A stretch of DNA of 46,511 nt from Bacillota bacterium (GTDB taxonomy: Bacteria; Bacillota; Clostridia; Oscillospirales; Ruminococcaceae). Below are positions 17,156 through 25,339 of the stretch, in pieces. The DNA lies in assembly GCA_023412215.1 (NCBI GenBank), contig JAEYNX010000011.1:1-46511 (forward strand), written 5' to 3'. Positions within the stretch are counted from its first letter, which is position 1. Each line of letters starts with the position of its first letter. Under the pieces are notes generated by a model. That model saw only the letters and a program-made list of their open reading frames with translations, was not told the origin of the DNA and did no database searches. The position numbers and the translations under genes are program-made.

Positions 17156-17488
17156 TTACAGCACGCCCGCCTTTTTAAGCTGCGAGGCCATTACCGCCTT
17201 TACCGCGGGCATCTTTGCCGCGGCGGTTTTGGTGCGGGCCACAAAGACGAAGTCCCATCCGGCGGGCAGCTCGGGCTCGAGGAGGCGAAACGCCTCTTTC
17301 ATCACACGCTTTGCGCGGTTGCGCACCACGGCGTTGCCCACCTTGGTGCTCGCCGTAATGCCGATGCGTTTTGCGCCGCGGTTGTTCTTCATCGCGTAGG
17401 TAACTAAGAGCGGATGCACAAAGGATTTTCCACGGGCGTACAGCCTGCGAAAATCGTTGTTTCTGCTAAACGTCTCTACTACCTTCAT
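17156..17488 (-). CDS. rnpA: Ribonuclease P protein component
   Basis: A 110-residue basic protein that binds the RNase P RNA and helps it remove tRNA 5' leaders. The conserved RNR region is visible as VGNAVVRNRAKRVMKEAFR (about 51-69), and the N-terminal FRRLYARGKSFVHPLLV is typical. A GAGAGGG lies rather far (about 14 bases) before the ATG. In most Firmicutes rnpA follows rpmH within tens of bases; here 307 bases with a strong terminator, hairpins and a MITE-like copy lie between. Confidence 0.96.
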   Translation of the reverse strand: MKVVETFSRNNDFRRLYARGKSFVHPLLVTYAMKNNRGAKRIGITASTKVGNAVVRNRAKRVMKEAFRLLEPELPAGWDFVFVARTKTAAAKMPAVKAVMASQLKKAGVL

Positions 17489-17582
17489 CTTACGCGAAAA
17501 GCCCTCTCTTCGGGGCCGGTTGCCCCCGTTAAAACCTTATAAGCCGGCAACAGAACTGCGCCGGCTGCCGGTTTATACTAAC

Positions 17583-17601
17583 CTGCGGCCCTAAGCCGCA
17601 G
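17583..17601. repeat. Intergenic hairpin upstream of rnpA
   Basis: A CTGCGGC/GCCGCAG stem with a 5-base loop lies in the gap between rnpA and rpmH. A GCCGGC/GCCGGC stem lies about 20 bases to its left (near 17542-17564). Their role is unknown. Confidence 0.4.
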
Positions 17602-17610
17602 AGGTCGTAC

Positions 17611-17706
17611 AATACTAATTCCGCAGCAACACATGGCATTGCTGCTCCCGCCAAAGGCGGGGTTTAAAAAGTGATTTCTTCACTTTTTAAAATAAAAATT
17701 AGTATT
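17611..17706. mobile_element. MITE-like element, short type, copy C
   Basis: A 96-base element with the cleanest terminal inverted repeats of the family, AATACTAATT and AATTAGTATT. Inside are three hairpins: GCAGCAA/TTGCTGC, CCCGCC/GGCGGG, and AAAAAGTGA/TCACTTTTT. The last two are shared, in reverse order, with copies B and D, so it is inserted in the opposite orientation. It lies between rpmH and rnpA. Confidence 0.7.
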
Positions 17707-17760
17707 ATGAAGTTTGCCTATGCCGAGTATGCCCCGGCTCAGAGCCCTTTACGCGGGCCC

Positions 17761-17791
17761 ATAAAAAGAAAGGCCACAAAGACTGTGGCCT
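17761..17791 (-). terminator. Terminator of rpmH
   Basis: AGGCCACA pairs with TGTGGCCT around a 5-base loop, 5 bases after the rpmH stop, and the minus strand continues TTCTTTTTAT. This should uncouple most rpmH transcription from rnpA. Confidence 0.85.
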
Positions 17792-17795
17792 GCAA

Positions 17796-17930
17796 TTACA
17801 GCGTCAAGCTTTTTCTTCCCTTAGCTCTTCTGCGAGCAAGAACTTTACGGCCGTTTTTGGTTGCCATTCTTTTCAGGAAGCCATGCTCGGCAGACCTTTG
17901 ACGCTTTTTGGGCTGATATGTTCTTAACAT
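17796..17930 (-). CDS. rpmH: 50S ribosomal protein L34
   Basis: A 44-residue, highly basic protein of the large ribosomal subunit. Reading the minus strand from the ATG at 17930 gives MLRTYQPKKRQRSAEHGF and then an Arg/Lys-rich segment with MATKNGRKVLARRRAKGRK, the classic L34 sequence, ending SLTL. AGGAGA precedes the start. It marks the first gene of the left origin arm, divergent from dnaA. It has its own strong promoter and terminator. Confidence 0.97.
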   Translation of the reverse strand: MLRTYQPKKRQRSAEHGFLKRMATKNGRKVLARRRAKGRKSLTL

Positions 17931-18013
17931 TGCGGTTTCTCCTATTCCGGCGGTTTCTTCTGGGCAAAACCACGAGTTTTTGGCCCCATTTGGGTGAGAC
18001 CTTGCAAGGTAAT

Positions 18014-18043
18014 ATTATAGCCTACGAATGCTTGAATTGTCAA
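18014..18043 (-). promoter_or_regulatory. Promoter of rpmH
   Basis: On the minus strand TTGACA (18038-18043) is followed after 18 bases by TATAAT (18014-18019). Both hexamers are perfect. The predicted start lies about 75 bases before the rpmH ATG. Confidence 0.85.
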
Positions 18044-18330
18044 GTAATATTCAGAAAATTCACAAACTGGAAGGAGTGGTTTTATGGCGTAAAACGGAGA
18101 AAAATTTTTATCTTTCCCGCTAACCGCAGATATGGTGTAACACAAAATCCGCAGGCAGTAAATTATACAATTTGTTGTAAAGAAAGGAGAATCGGGGGAA
18201 GCGGTAAGCAGGTACCCGTACTGTTCAAAGGCGTGAAAATCTGCTACAATTAAAGACAGTATACTATTAAAATATATATAGGGCTCTGACAGTCGCAAAA
18301 AGCTGTTTTTGTCGCTCTACATCCCTTTAC

Positions 18331-18339
18331 TTTTCCACA
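18331..18339 (+). other. Possible DnaA box in the rpmH-dnaA spacer
   Basis: TTTTCCACA differs by one base from the consensus TTATCCACA. It is the only good candidate I see in the 775-base rpmH-dnaA gap, which otherwise holds AT-rich DNA near 18250-18280, two promoters and a MITE-like copy. Confidence 0.4.
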
Positions 18340-18365
18340 CTGCGTAGCGTGCTATGCAGCAAATG

Positions 18366-18395
18366 TTGCAAAATTCGTCGCATTTGTGATAAAAT
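18366..18395 (+). promoter_or_regulatory. Probable dnaA promoter
   Basis: TTGCAA (18366-18371) and TAAAAT (18390-18395) are 18 bases apart, upstream of dnaA. The transcript would then cross the hairpins of MITE-like copy D, which could attenuate it. Confidence 0.5.
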
Positions 18396-18527
18396 AGGTT
18401 CAGTTAAAACGGTGGAGAGTTTTAAGCGGTCTTCTTTTTCCACCGCTATTCAACAGGATTTTCGCATGTTTTGAACAGCTTAACGTTTGGCAGGGTACAG
18501 CGGCGCCTGTGCCCGCTGTTTTGTTGT

Positions 18528-18598
18528 AATACTAATTCTTCTTTAAAAAGGTGATAAAATCACTTTTTTAATTCCCGCCTTTGGCGCAGAATAAGTAT
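18528..18598. mobile_element. MITE-like element, short type, copy D
   Basis: A 71-base element starting AATACTAATTC and ending AATAAGTAT. It has an AAAAGGTGAT/ATCACTTTTT hairpin and a CGCC/GGCG hairpin, nearly matching copy B. It lies in the dnaA leader, about 107 bases before the gene. Confidence 0.7.
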
Positions 18599-18705
18599 GG
18601 GCATGAGGCACTCGGCTTCTGCGGCGCCCGCTGCGCCGCGGCTTTGTTCTCTTTTACCCTTTAAACGACGGACAACCCTTTCTGTTCCCCCGATAAATTT
18701 AGCGA

Positions 18706-20067
18706 ATGGAGCTTAACAGAGATATGGAATCTTTCGACGAAGTTTTTCAGATGGTCAGTGACTACTGTAAAACCGACCTTTCCGAGGCTGCGCACAAGAT
18801 TTGGATTCGCTGCATCGAGCCGGTGAGTTTAGAGAACAATGTGGCGACGCTCTATGTAAAAAGCGATTTTCAAAAGAAGATCATCGACCAAAAGTACGTG
18901 CGCCTTTTAAAGCAGGGCTTTGGAGAGATTCTGGGCTTTGACGTGGATGTCCGTGTGATTACCGACAGCGACAAAGCACAAGTGAGCGACACGCTTCTCC
19001 CCGCAGCGCAGAGCCGCTTACCCGCGGATTTCGGCGTGGCCTCCGGGGTGGGCGAGTATGAATATACCTTCGAGACCTTTATCGTGGGCCACGGCAACAA
19101 GTTTGCCCACGCCGCCTCGGTGGCGGTTGCCACCAAGCCTTCGGGTGCCTACAACCCGCTGTTTATCTACGGGGAGTCGGGTTTGGGCAAAACCCACCTG
19201 CTCTACGCCATCTTAAACGAGATACGCAAGAACTTCAGCAACAAGTGCATCATCTACGTCAAGGGCGAGGAGTTCACCAACGAGCTGATTTTGGCTATCC
19301 AAAACAAGACCACGCCCGAGTTTCACGCCAAATACCGCAGCGCCGACATCCTTTTAGTCGACGATATCCAGTTTATCGGCGGCAAGGAGAGCACGCAGGA
19401 GGAGTTCTTTCACACCTTCAACTCCCTCTACATCGCGGGCAAGCAGATCGTGCTCACGTCCGACCGCCCGCCCAAGGAGATCAAAACCTTAGAGGACCGA
19501 CTGCGCACCCGCTTTGAAAGCGGCCTGCTCGCCGACATTCAGGCGCCGGATTTTGAAACCCGCATCGCCATCATCCGCCGCAAGGCCGAGCTTTTGGATT
19601 TCGACATCCCCGACGATGTGTCGGAGTACATAGCCAACCGCTTAAAAACCAACATCCGCCAGCTCGAAGGCGCCGTGAAGAAGCTCAAAGCCTACAAGCT
19701 TTTAGCGGGCACGCCGCCCTCGGTGACCATCGCGCAGAACGCCATCCGCGACATCTTAAACGACAACCAGCCGGTGCCCTTTACGGTGGAGCGCATCATC
19801 GGCGAGGTAGCCAAAACCTACGGCATCGCGCCGTCGGAGGTCCGCTCCAAGAAGCGCTCGGCCACCATCTCGCAGGCGCGTCAAGTCTCGGTGTATATTG
19901 TGCGCGAGATCACCCAGATGCCCATGTCCTCAATCGGCGAGGAGTTCGGCGGGCGCGACCATTCCACCATCGTCTACGCCATCAAGGAGGTGGAGGCGCG
20001 CATGCAGCGCGACAAGCACTACAAAGAGACGATCGACGACATCCTCAAAAACATCCGTGACAGCTGA
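18706..20067 (+). CDS. dnaA: Chromosomal replication initiator DnaA
   Basis: A 453-residue AAA+ initiator that binds DnaA boxes and opens the origin. It has the N-terminal helicase-interaction domain (about 10-85), a short linker, the AAA+ core (about 115-330: Walker A GESGLGKTH, Walker B LLVDDIQF, sensor LTSDRPP) and the C-terminal DNA-binding domain (about 345-453) with the signature GGRDHSTIVYAI. The start is unsure: the ATG at 18706 has no ribosome site, while the in-frame ATG at 18724 has a weak GGAG about 13 bases before it. Both give complete domain I. Inefficient initiation would fit the usual tight control of DnaA. Confidence 0.97.
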   Translation: MELNRDMESFDEVFQMVSDYCKTDLSEAAHKIWIRCIEPVSLENNVATLYVKSDFQKKIIDQKYVRLLKQGFGEILGFDVDVRVITDSDKAQVSDTLLPAAQSRLPADFGVASGVGEYEYTFETFIVGHGNKFAHAASVAVATKPSGAYNPLFIYGESGLGKTHLLYAILNEIRKNFSNKCIIYVKGEEFTNELILAIQNKTTPEFHAKYRSADILLVDDIQFIGGKESTQEEFFHTFNSLYIAGKQIVLTSDRPPKEIKTLEDRLRTRFESGLLADIQAPDFETRIAIIRRKAELLDFDIPDDVSEYIANRLKTNIRQLEGAVKKLKAYKLLAGTPPSVTIAQNAIRDILNDNQPVPFTVERIIGEVAKTYGIAPSEVRSKKRSATISQARQVSVYIVREITQMPMSSIGEEFGGRDHSTIVYAIKEVEARMQRDKHYKETIDDILKNIRDS

Positions 20068-20128
20068 AGACCGCATAAACTCGGCGTTTTTAGCCGCTTC
20101 GTTTCGTTGATTATATTTTTTTGGGCGA

Positions 20129-20405
20129 AAAGTTTTCAACACTCAACATTCCACTTTTGAATCCGTCGGCGGGGTACGGTTACAGTTAGTTTACATAAAA
20201 CAGTGATTTATTCACTTGTTTTCAACTTTTTAAACAAAGTTTTCAACACCTCTGTGTAAAACCTGCCGACGTTTTCACTTCTAAACAAATGCTTCACCAT
20301 CGCGCCCGAACAAAAATCTTAATTTTTTCCCATACCTGCGCGCTTTTTTTAAGGTTTTCACAATTTCACGGCCCCTACTACTGCTACTATTTTTTATATT
20401 ATCTC
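20129..20405. other. Putative oriC (dnaA-dnaN spacer)
   Basis: The 554-base gap between dnaA and dnaN contains a cluster of DnaA-box-like motifs: AAAGTTTTCAACAC twice (20129-20142 and 20236-20249), TTATTCACT (20208-20216, one base off consensus) and TTTTACACA on the minus strand (20253-20261). An AT-rich stretch suited to unwinding follows (about 20385-20405). Gene orientation switches about 2 kb to the left. No perfect TTATCCACA is present. Confidence 0.6.
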
Positions 20406-20483
20406 CTATCCGTTATGGATGAAAAAACGTTTAGAATGCGGTAACCCGCGATCATTATGCCCATACTCCTGTTAACCTTACTC

Positions 20484-20509
20484 TTTAAGGGGGATATAAG
20501 TCCCTTAAA
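20484..20509. terminator. Hairpin between dnaA and dnaN
   Basis: TTTAAGGG pairs with CCCTTAAA around a 10-base loop, followed by a short A-run. It is not a strong plus-strand terminator, so it may attenuate or be neutral. Confidence 0.35.
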
Positions 20510-20621
20510 AAACGCGGACGGCTGAAAGCCGTTTATTAACCGTTAACAATCCTTTCTATGACCGTATCCTGTGAAAACCATTTAAGGCTAAGACATCAAC
20601 ATCAAGGAGTGAGAACAAGCC

Positions 20622-21734
20622 ATGAAGATAAACTGCAGCAAAAACGCCCTGAGCGAGGCACTCGGCAACGTATCCCGCGCGGTGGCCACCAAAACCACGC
20701 TGCCTGCGCTCGAGGGCATCCTGTTAAAGGCGCACGGCTCCATCTTAAGCCTGACGGCCTACGATCTGGAGCTCGGCATCAGCACCACGGTGGATGCCGC
20801 GGTGGCGGAGGAAGGCGACATCGTGCTTTCCGCCCGCCTGCTGCTCGATATGGTCAGGCGCATGCCGACCGAGCGCGTGCAGATCACAAGCGACGAAAAG
20901 GCCTTTACCGTCATCAGCGGCGGGGTGACCGAATTTAACATCATCGGCATCTCGGCGGAGGATTACCCCGAGCTGCCCGAGGTGGGCGGGGGAGAGCAGA
21001 TATCGCTCGACGCGCTCACCCTTAAAAGCATGATCAACCAGACCATCTTCTCGGTGGCCGTTACCGACACCCGGCCGGTGCAAACCGGCTCGCTCTTCGA
21101 GTTGGACGAGAACACCATCAATATCGTGTCGGTGGACGGCTTTCGGCTTGCCATGCGCCGTGAAAAGCTGCAAAACGGCAAGCAGATGCGCTTTATCGTG
21201 CCCGCAAAGACCCTCTCGGAGGTGTCCAAGCTCATCGGCGAGGACGAAAAGCAGGTGAGCATCTATGTGGGACGCAAGCACATCATCTTTGATGTGGACG
21301 GCTATAAGGTGATCTCCCGCCTGTTGGAGGGCGACTTCCTCGATTATAAGAACGCCATCCCCGAGGGAGGCACCACCCGCGTGCGCGTCTCGGTGCGCAG
21401 CTTCGGCGGTTGTGTGGAGCGCGCGTCGCTGCTCATCACCGACCGGCTCAAAAGCCCGATCCGCTGCGTATTTGAGCAGGAGCTCGTCAAGATTTCATGC
21501 GTCACCACCATCGGCAAGGCGTACGACGAAGTGGCCTGCCAGAACAGCGGCGCCAAGGTGGAGATCGGCTTTAACAATAAGTTTTTGCTTGACGCCCTGC
21601 GCGCCTGCGACACCGACGAGGTGTTTTTGGAGATGAACGGCCCGCTTTCGCCCATGAAGATCCTGCCGCCCGAGGGGGACGGCTTCCTCTTCCTCGTGCT
21701 GCCGGTGCGCATCAAGAGCGACAGCGTGCAGTAG
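20622..21734 (+). CDS. dnaN: DNA polymerase III beta subunit (sliding clamp)
   Basis: A 370-residue clamp with three similar domains of about 120 residues each, forming half of the ring that tethers the polymerase. The N-terminus (MKINCSKNALSEALGNVSRAVATKTTLP), a mid-protein SVDGFRLAMRR and the C-terminal PLSPMKILP with FLFLVLPVRI match the family end to end. AAGGAGTGA lies before the ATG. It follows dnaA in the usual order. Confidence 0.97.
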   Translation: MKINCSKNALSEALGNVSRAVATKTTLPALEGILLKAHGSILSLTAYDLELGISTTVDAAVAEEGDIVLSARLLLDMVRRMPTERVQITSDEKAFTVISGGVTEFNIIGISAEDYPELPEVGGGEQISLDALTLKSMINQTIFSVAVTDTRPVQTGSLFELDENTINIVSVDGFRLAMRREKLQNGKQMRFIVPAKTLSEVSKLIGEDEKQVSIYVGRKHIIFDVDGYKVISRLLEGDFLDYKNAIPEGGTTRVRVSVRSFGGCVERASLLITDRLKSPIRCVFEQELVKISCVTTIGKAYDEVACQNSGAKVEIGFNNKFLLDALRACDTDEVFLEMNGPLSPMKILPPEGDGFLFLVLPVRIKSDSVQ

Positions 21735-21765
21735 CCAGCCGATAACGACAGCGGGGAGACAAACC

Positions 21766-22524
21766 ATGACAGAGAATACGGTCACCTTACCGCAAAACCG
21801 CGGCATGACGGCAAGCGCCTTAAAATACATCGCCATCGCCGCCATGCTGATAGACCATATCGCCTACGCCTTCGTGCCGGAGGATACCCCGCTGTGCGTA
21901 CTCATGCACTTCATCGGCAGGCTGACGGCGCCCATCATGTGCTTTTTTATCGCCGAGGGTTACCACTATGCGCGCAGCGTCAAGAAATACGCCCTTCGGC
22001 TTGCAATCTTTGCGCTCATCTCCCAGCTGCCCTTTCAGTTTTTCTTTACCATGAAGGAAGAAAACCCCGTTTACTGGCCGCCCGAGCTGAACATGATCTT
22101 CTCGCTTTTGTGCGGGCTGCTGGCTTTATGGGCGTGGCATGAGATCGACAATATCCTTTTGCGGTTTCTCGCCCTTTTCGGGCTGTGCTTGGCTACCCTG
22201 TTCGCCGACTGGCCCGTTTTTACGGTGCTGTTCGTGCTCACCTTTGGCATCTACCGCGAGAACCGAAAAAAGCAGCTGATTGCCTTTGCGGCCGTCGCCG
22301 GGCTGATGCTCTGCTATATGCTCACCCTGACCCTTGTATTTTCAAATACCCCGCGCATGTGGCTGACGAACCTGTACCACCTCGGCGTGTTCGGTGTTAT
22401 CCCGCTGCTGCTCTTTTACAACGGAAGACGGGGCGGCGGCAGGGGCAGCAAATGGGTGTTTTACATCTTCTACCCCGCACACATCGCGGTGCTGGCGCTT
22501 ATTTACCTGCTGATGATGCGGTAG
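21766..22524 (+). CDS. TraX-family membrane protein, copy 1
   Basis: A 252-residue multi-pass protein of the TraX family. KYIAIAAMLIDHIAY, FIGRLTAPIMCFFIAEGYHY and RLAIFALISQLPF are the hallmark N-terminal motifs, with seven to eight helices following and FYIFYPAHIAVLALIYL near the end. TraX of F-like plasmids acetylates pilin; chromosomal Firmicute homologues are acyltransferase-like membrane proteins of unproven substrate. GGGGAG precedes the ATG, and the gene starts 31 bases after dnaN, so it may ride on the dnaN transcript. Confidence 0.88.
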   Translation: MTENTVTLPQNRGMTASALKYIAIAAMLIDHIAYAFVPEDTPLCVLMHFIGRLTAPIMCFFIAEGYHYARSVKKYALRLAIFALISQLPFQFFFTMKEENPVYWPPELNMIFSLLCGLLALWAWHEIDNILLRFLALFGLCLATLFADWPVFTVLFVLTFGIYRENRKKQLIAFAAVAGLMLCYMLTLTLVFSNTPRMWLTNLYHLGVFGVIPLLLFYNGRRGGGRGSKWVFYIFYPAHIAVLALIYLLMMR

Positions 22525-22574
22525 AAGCCGGCAGTTTACAGATAGACCATACCGTCATCGAAGGGAAGTAACCT

Positions 22575-23315
22575 ATGCAACAGCGCGTCGCCACCCGCGG
22601 CCTTACGGCGGACACCCTAAAAATCATCGCTATTGTCGCGATGGTAATCGACCACGCGGCCCCCGCCGTCGCGTCGGCGGAATCCCCCTTAGGCCTCCTG
22701 CTGCATTTTATCGGCAAGCTCACAGGGCCTATCATGTGCTTTTTTATCGCCGAGGGCTACCACTATACCCGCAACGTGAAGAAATACGCCCTTCGGCTCT
22801 TGATATTCGCGGCGATCTCGCAGCTGCCGTTTCAGATACTCTTTCAAAACGGCAGGCTGATACCTTACCCGCTGTCGCTGAACATGATCTTCACCCTGTT
22901 CTGCGGCCTGCTTGCCCTCTGGGCGTGGGACAGGATACCAAACCCCATGCTGCGCGCGCTTGCCGTGGTGGGCGCGACCGTCGCCACCCTGTGGTCCGAC
23001 TGGTCGCTGTTCGGCGTGCTGTTTGTGCTGGCCTTCGGCGTCTTTCACGGAGACCGCAAGAAGCAGCTCATCGCCTTCGCCGTCTGCGCTGGGGTGAAAA
23101 TCCTCTACAACCTGCTCGGCGACTTCATCGTGCACCAAAGCCCGATTGTGGAGCTTTCGCGTCTCGGTATGTTCTGCGTTATCCCGCTGCTAATGCTCTA
23201 TAACGGCACGCGCAAGAACAATAATTTTGGCAAATGGTTTTTCTATATCTTCTACCCCGCGCATATGTTATTATTCGGCGTTATCAATCTGCTTTTCATC
23301 GGGGTGAAGGGGTAG
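22575..23315 (+). CDS. TraX-family membrane protein, copy 2
   Basis: A 246-residue paralogue of the gene before it, 50 bases downstream. It shares LKIIAIVAMVIDH, FIGKLTGPIMCFFIAEGYHY, LRLLIFAAISQLPFQ, LNMIF and WFFYIFYPAHMLLFG at matching positions, so the pair arose by tandem duplication and then diverged. The conserved His of the MVIDH motif and the GYHY segment are intact in both, which argues that both are active. AAGGGAAG precedes the ATG. The two could act as a hetero-oligomer or on different acceptors. Confidence 0.88.
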   Translation: MQQRVATRGLTADTLKIIAIVAMVIDHAAPAVASAESPLGLLLHFIGKLTGPIMCFFIAEGYHYTRNVKKYALRLLIFAAISQLPFQILFQNGRLIPYPLSLNMIFTLFCGLLALWAWDRIPNPMLRALAVVGATVATLWSDWSLFGVLFVLAFGVFHGDRKKQLIAFAVCAGVKILYNLLGDFIVHQSPIVELSRLGMFCVIPLLMLYNGTRKNNNFGKWFFYIFYPAHMLLFGVINLLFIGVKG

Positions 23316-23370
23316 TCGGTAGGGATGAACGGTATTCTACTGTGCTTCCTTCCAAACATGAGGTAATCTT

Positions 23371-23826
23371 CGCGGGCGATTGATAATCGCCCCTACGACA
23401 CCCCAAAGGAGACCCGTAGGGAACGGTCTTGACCGTTCCGTGCTGTCATACACCACCCCGTTGCCCATCATGTAGGGGGCGGCGTCCTCGACGCCCCGTC
23501 CCCGACGCCGCGCAAATCCTCCCAATACACGCGATAATCTTGCAGTCGGCAAAACGTCGCAGGCGATTCATGAATCGCCGTTACAAGCCCCATTGCAACA
23601 CCGTAGGGAACGGCCCCGTGCCGTTCCGTAACAGACCGCCCGATTCCACGTCGTAGGGGCGGGGTTCTCCCGCCCATCAATAAGCGCTGTGCCGTGGGAC
23701 GTCGAGGACGCCGTCCCCTACAACCCCCCAATAAGGTGGTTAGGGTTGTAGGGGAGACCTTTGATCTCCCGCAAAATCACCGCGTGCCTTGAATGAAACG
23801 GCGGGCGAACACAATTCGCCCCTACA
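23371..23826. repeat. Palindromic cassettes between TraX genes and S4 gene
   Basis: Nine cassettes fill most of a 675-base gap. Stems include GGGCGATT/AATCGCCC (23374-23397), GGAACGGTC/GACCGTTCC (23416-23440), GGCGTC type (23472-23498), GGCGATTC/GAATCGCC (23561-23583), GGAACGGC/GCCGTTCC (23602-23628), GGGCGGG/CCCGCCC (23652-23675), GGCGTC reversed (23696-23721), GGGAGACC type (23748-23771) and GGGCGAAC type (23803-23826). This is the first block on the right side of the origin core. Confidence 0.88.
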
Positions 23827-23990
23827 CGGTGAAATTCGTTGCCCAGCGCGACAACCCCCGTTGCAAAGAACCCCACACCTCGATAAGAAGGCGGTTTCCC
23901 CGCCTTTCCTATAAATCCTGATCTGGGCAAGATATTGCCCGTCCTCTCTCTACTGAAGGCCGCCGCTGCGGCGAAACGGGTGATAAAACC

Positions 23991-24215
23991 ATGAAGACAC
24001 AGGAGATCAAAATCCACACCGAGTATATCAAGCTCGACCAGCTGTTAAAGTTTGCGGGGCTCACCGAAACGGGCGGCCACGGCAAGGAGCTGGTGCAGGG
24101 CGGTGAGGTAAAGGTAAACGGCGAGGTATGCCTCATGCGCGGCAAGAAGATACGCGCGGGCGACACCGTCACCGCGAGCGGTGTGACCCTTACCGTGGCA
24201 GGGGAGAAGCAGTGA
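23991..24215 (+). CDS. yaaA: S4-domain RNA-binding protein (YaaA/RlbA type)
   Basis: A 74-residue protein made of one S4 RNA-binding domain. IKLDQLLKFAGLTETGGHGK and VNGEVCLMRGKKIRAGD are the typical core. It is the small conserved gene lying between dnaN and recF in most Firmicutes and is thought to act on ribosomal RNA or ribosomes. Its stop overlaps the recF start (GTGA), showing translational coupling. The ribosome site (GGGTGAT) is weak. Confidence 0.93.
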   Translation: MKTQEIKIHTEYIKLDQLLKFAGLTETGGHGKELVQGGEVKVNGEVCLMRGKKIRAGDTVTASGVTLTVAGEKQ

Positions 24216-25339
24216 CAGTCAACACACTTACGCTGCACAACTTCAGAAATATCGGCGAGATGGTATTTTCACCCGCTAAAAATGTCAATATTATCTGTGG
24301 GGACAACGCGCAGGGCAAAACCAACCTGATTGAGGCGCTCTGGCTCTTCACGGGCGCCAAAAGCTTTCGCGGTGCCAAGGAAAACGAGTTTATCAAGCTT
24401 AACACCCCGTTTGCCGCCCTTTCCCTCGCCTTTGAGAGCGAGGAGAGGGAGCAGACTGCCGATATCAAGCTCTACGACCTCAAAAAGAAAGAGGTGCTCT
24501 TAAACGGCGCGCAGAAGGAGAGTGCCTCCGCCCTGGCGGGAAGGTTCTGCGCGGTGGTGTTCGCGCCCTCCCACCTCGGAATTGTCACCGAAGGCCCCGC
24601 CGAGCGCAGGCGGTTTATAGACCTCGCCATCGGGCAGATACGCCCGATGTATATCAAGCTGCTAAGCGACTACCAGAAGGCGCTCGCGCAGCGCAACAGC
24701 CTGTTAAAGGACATCCCCTACCACAGCGAGCTGCAGGACACCGTGGAGCTGTGGGACGACCGCTTAGCCAAAACGGGCGCGTCGATCGCCCTGCTTCGCT
24801 TAAGGTACCTTAAAAAGCTGGGCGGGGAGGCGGCGGCCATCTACGCGGGCCTGGCTGGGCCGGAAGAGCCTTTTAAACTTACCTACCAGCCCTCGGTACT
24901 GATGCCAAATGAGGCGCCAACCACGCAGGAGCTGTACGAGGCCATTTTAAAGGCGCTGCGGGAGGACCTGCTCGAGGATATCCGCGCGGGATTTACCACC
25001 CGAGGCGTGCACCGCGACGATATCGAGATCGAGATCTGCGGGCTGCCCGCAAAGGCCTACGGCTCGCAGGGGCAGAAGCGCAGCGCGGTGTTAAGCCTGA
25101 AGCTTGCCGAGAGCAATATCTTAAAGGATTCCCTCGGGGAAAACCCCGTTATCCTGCTCGACGACGTGATGAGCGAGCTCGACGCCAAACGGCAGGAATA
25201 TATCTTAAACCACGTAAAGGACAAACAGGTGTTCATCACCTGCTGCGACAGCTGCGTGTGCGCGGCCTTGCAGGACGGCGCCGTCTTCCACATCGCGGGC
25301 GGAGCCATACAACAACAGCAAACGGATGGATTGCCGTAG
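24212..25339 (+). CDS. recF: DNA replication and repair protein RecF
   Basis: A 375-residue ABC-type ATPase that loads RecA at single-strand gaps with RecO and RecR. Walker A GDNAQGKTN (about 30-38), the signature SQGQKRSAVLSLKLAE (about 290) and Walker B VILLDDVMSELD (about 315) are intact. The start is the GTG at 24212, overlapping the S4 gene stop and preceded by GGGGAG; the upstream ATG at 24128 is out of context inside the S4 gene. The C-terminal tail (IQQQQTDGLP) is odd, and the stop TAG is part of a GTAGGGAACGG repeat cassette. Confidence 0.96.
   Translation: MTVNTLTLHNFRNIGEMVFSPAKNVNIICGDNAQGKTNLIEALWLFTGAKSFRGAKENEFIKLNTPFAALSLAFESEEREQTADIKLYDLKKKEVLLNGAQKESASALAGRFCAVVFAPSHLGIVTEGPAERRRFIDLAIGQIRPMYIKLLSDYQKALAQRNSLLKDIPYHSELQDTVELWDDRLAKTGASIALLRLRYLKKLGGEAAAIYAGLAGPEEPFKLTYQPSVLMPNEAPTTQELYEAILKALREDLLEDIRAGFTTRGVHRDDIEIEICGLPAKAYGSQGQKRSAVLSLKLAESNILKDSLGENPVILLDDVMSELDAKRQEYILNHVKDKQVFITCCDSCVCAALQDGAVFHIAGGAIQQQQTDGLP

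Noticed and set aside
24128..24211. Upstream ATG as the recF start
   Set aside because: It lies inside the S4 gene in another frame; the GTG at 24212 has a ribosome site and begins the conserved N-terminus.
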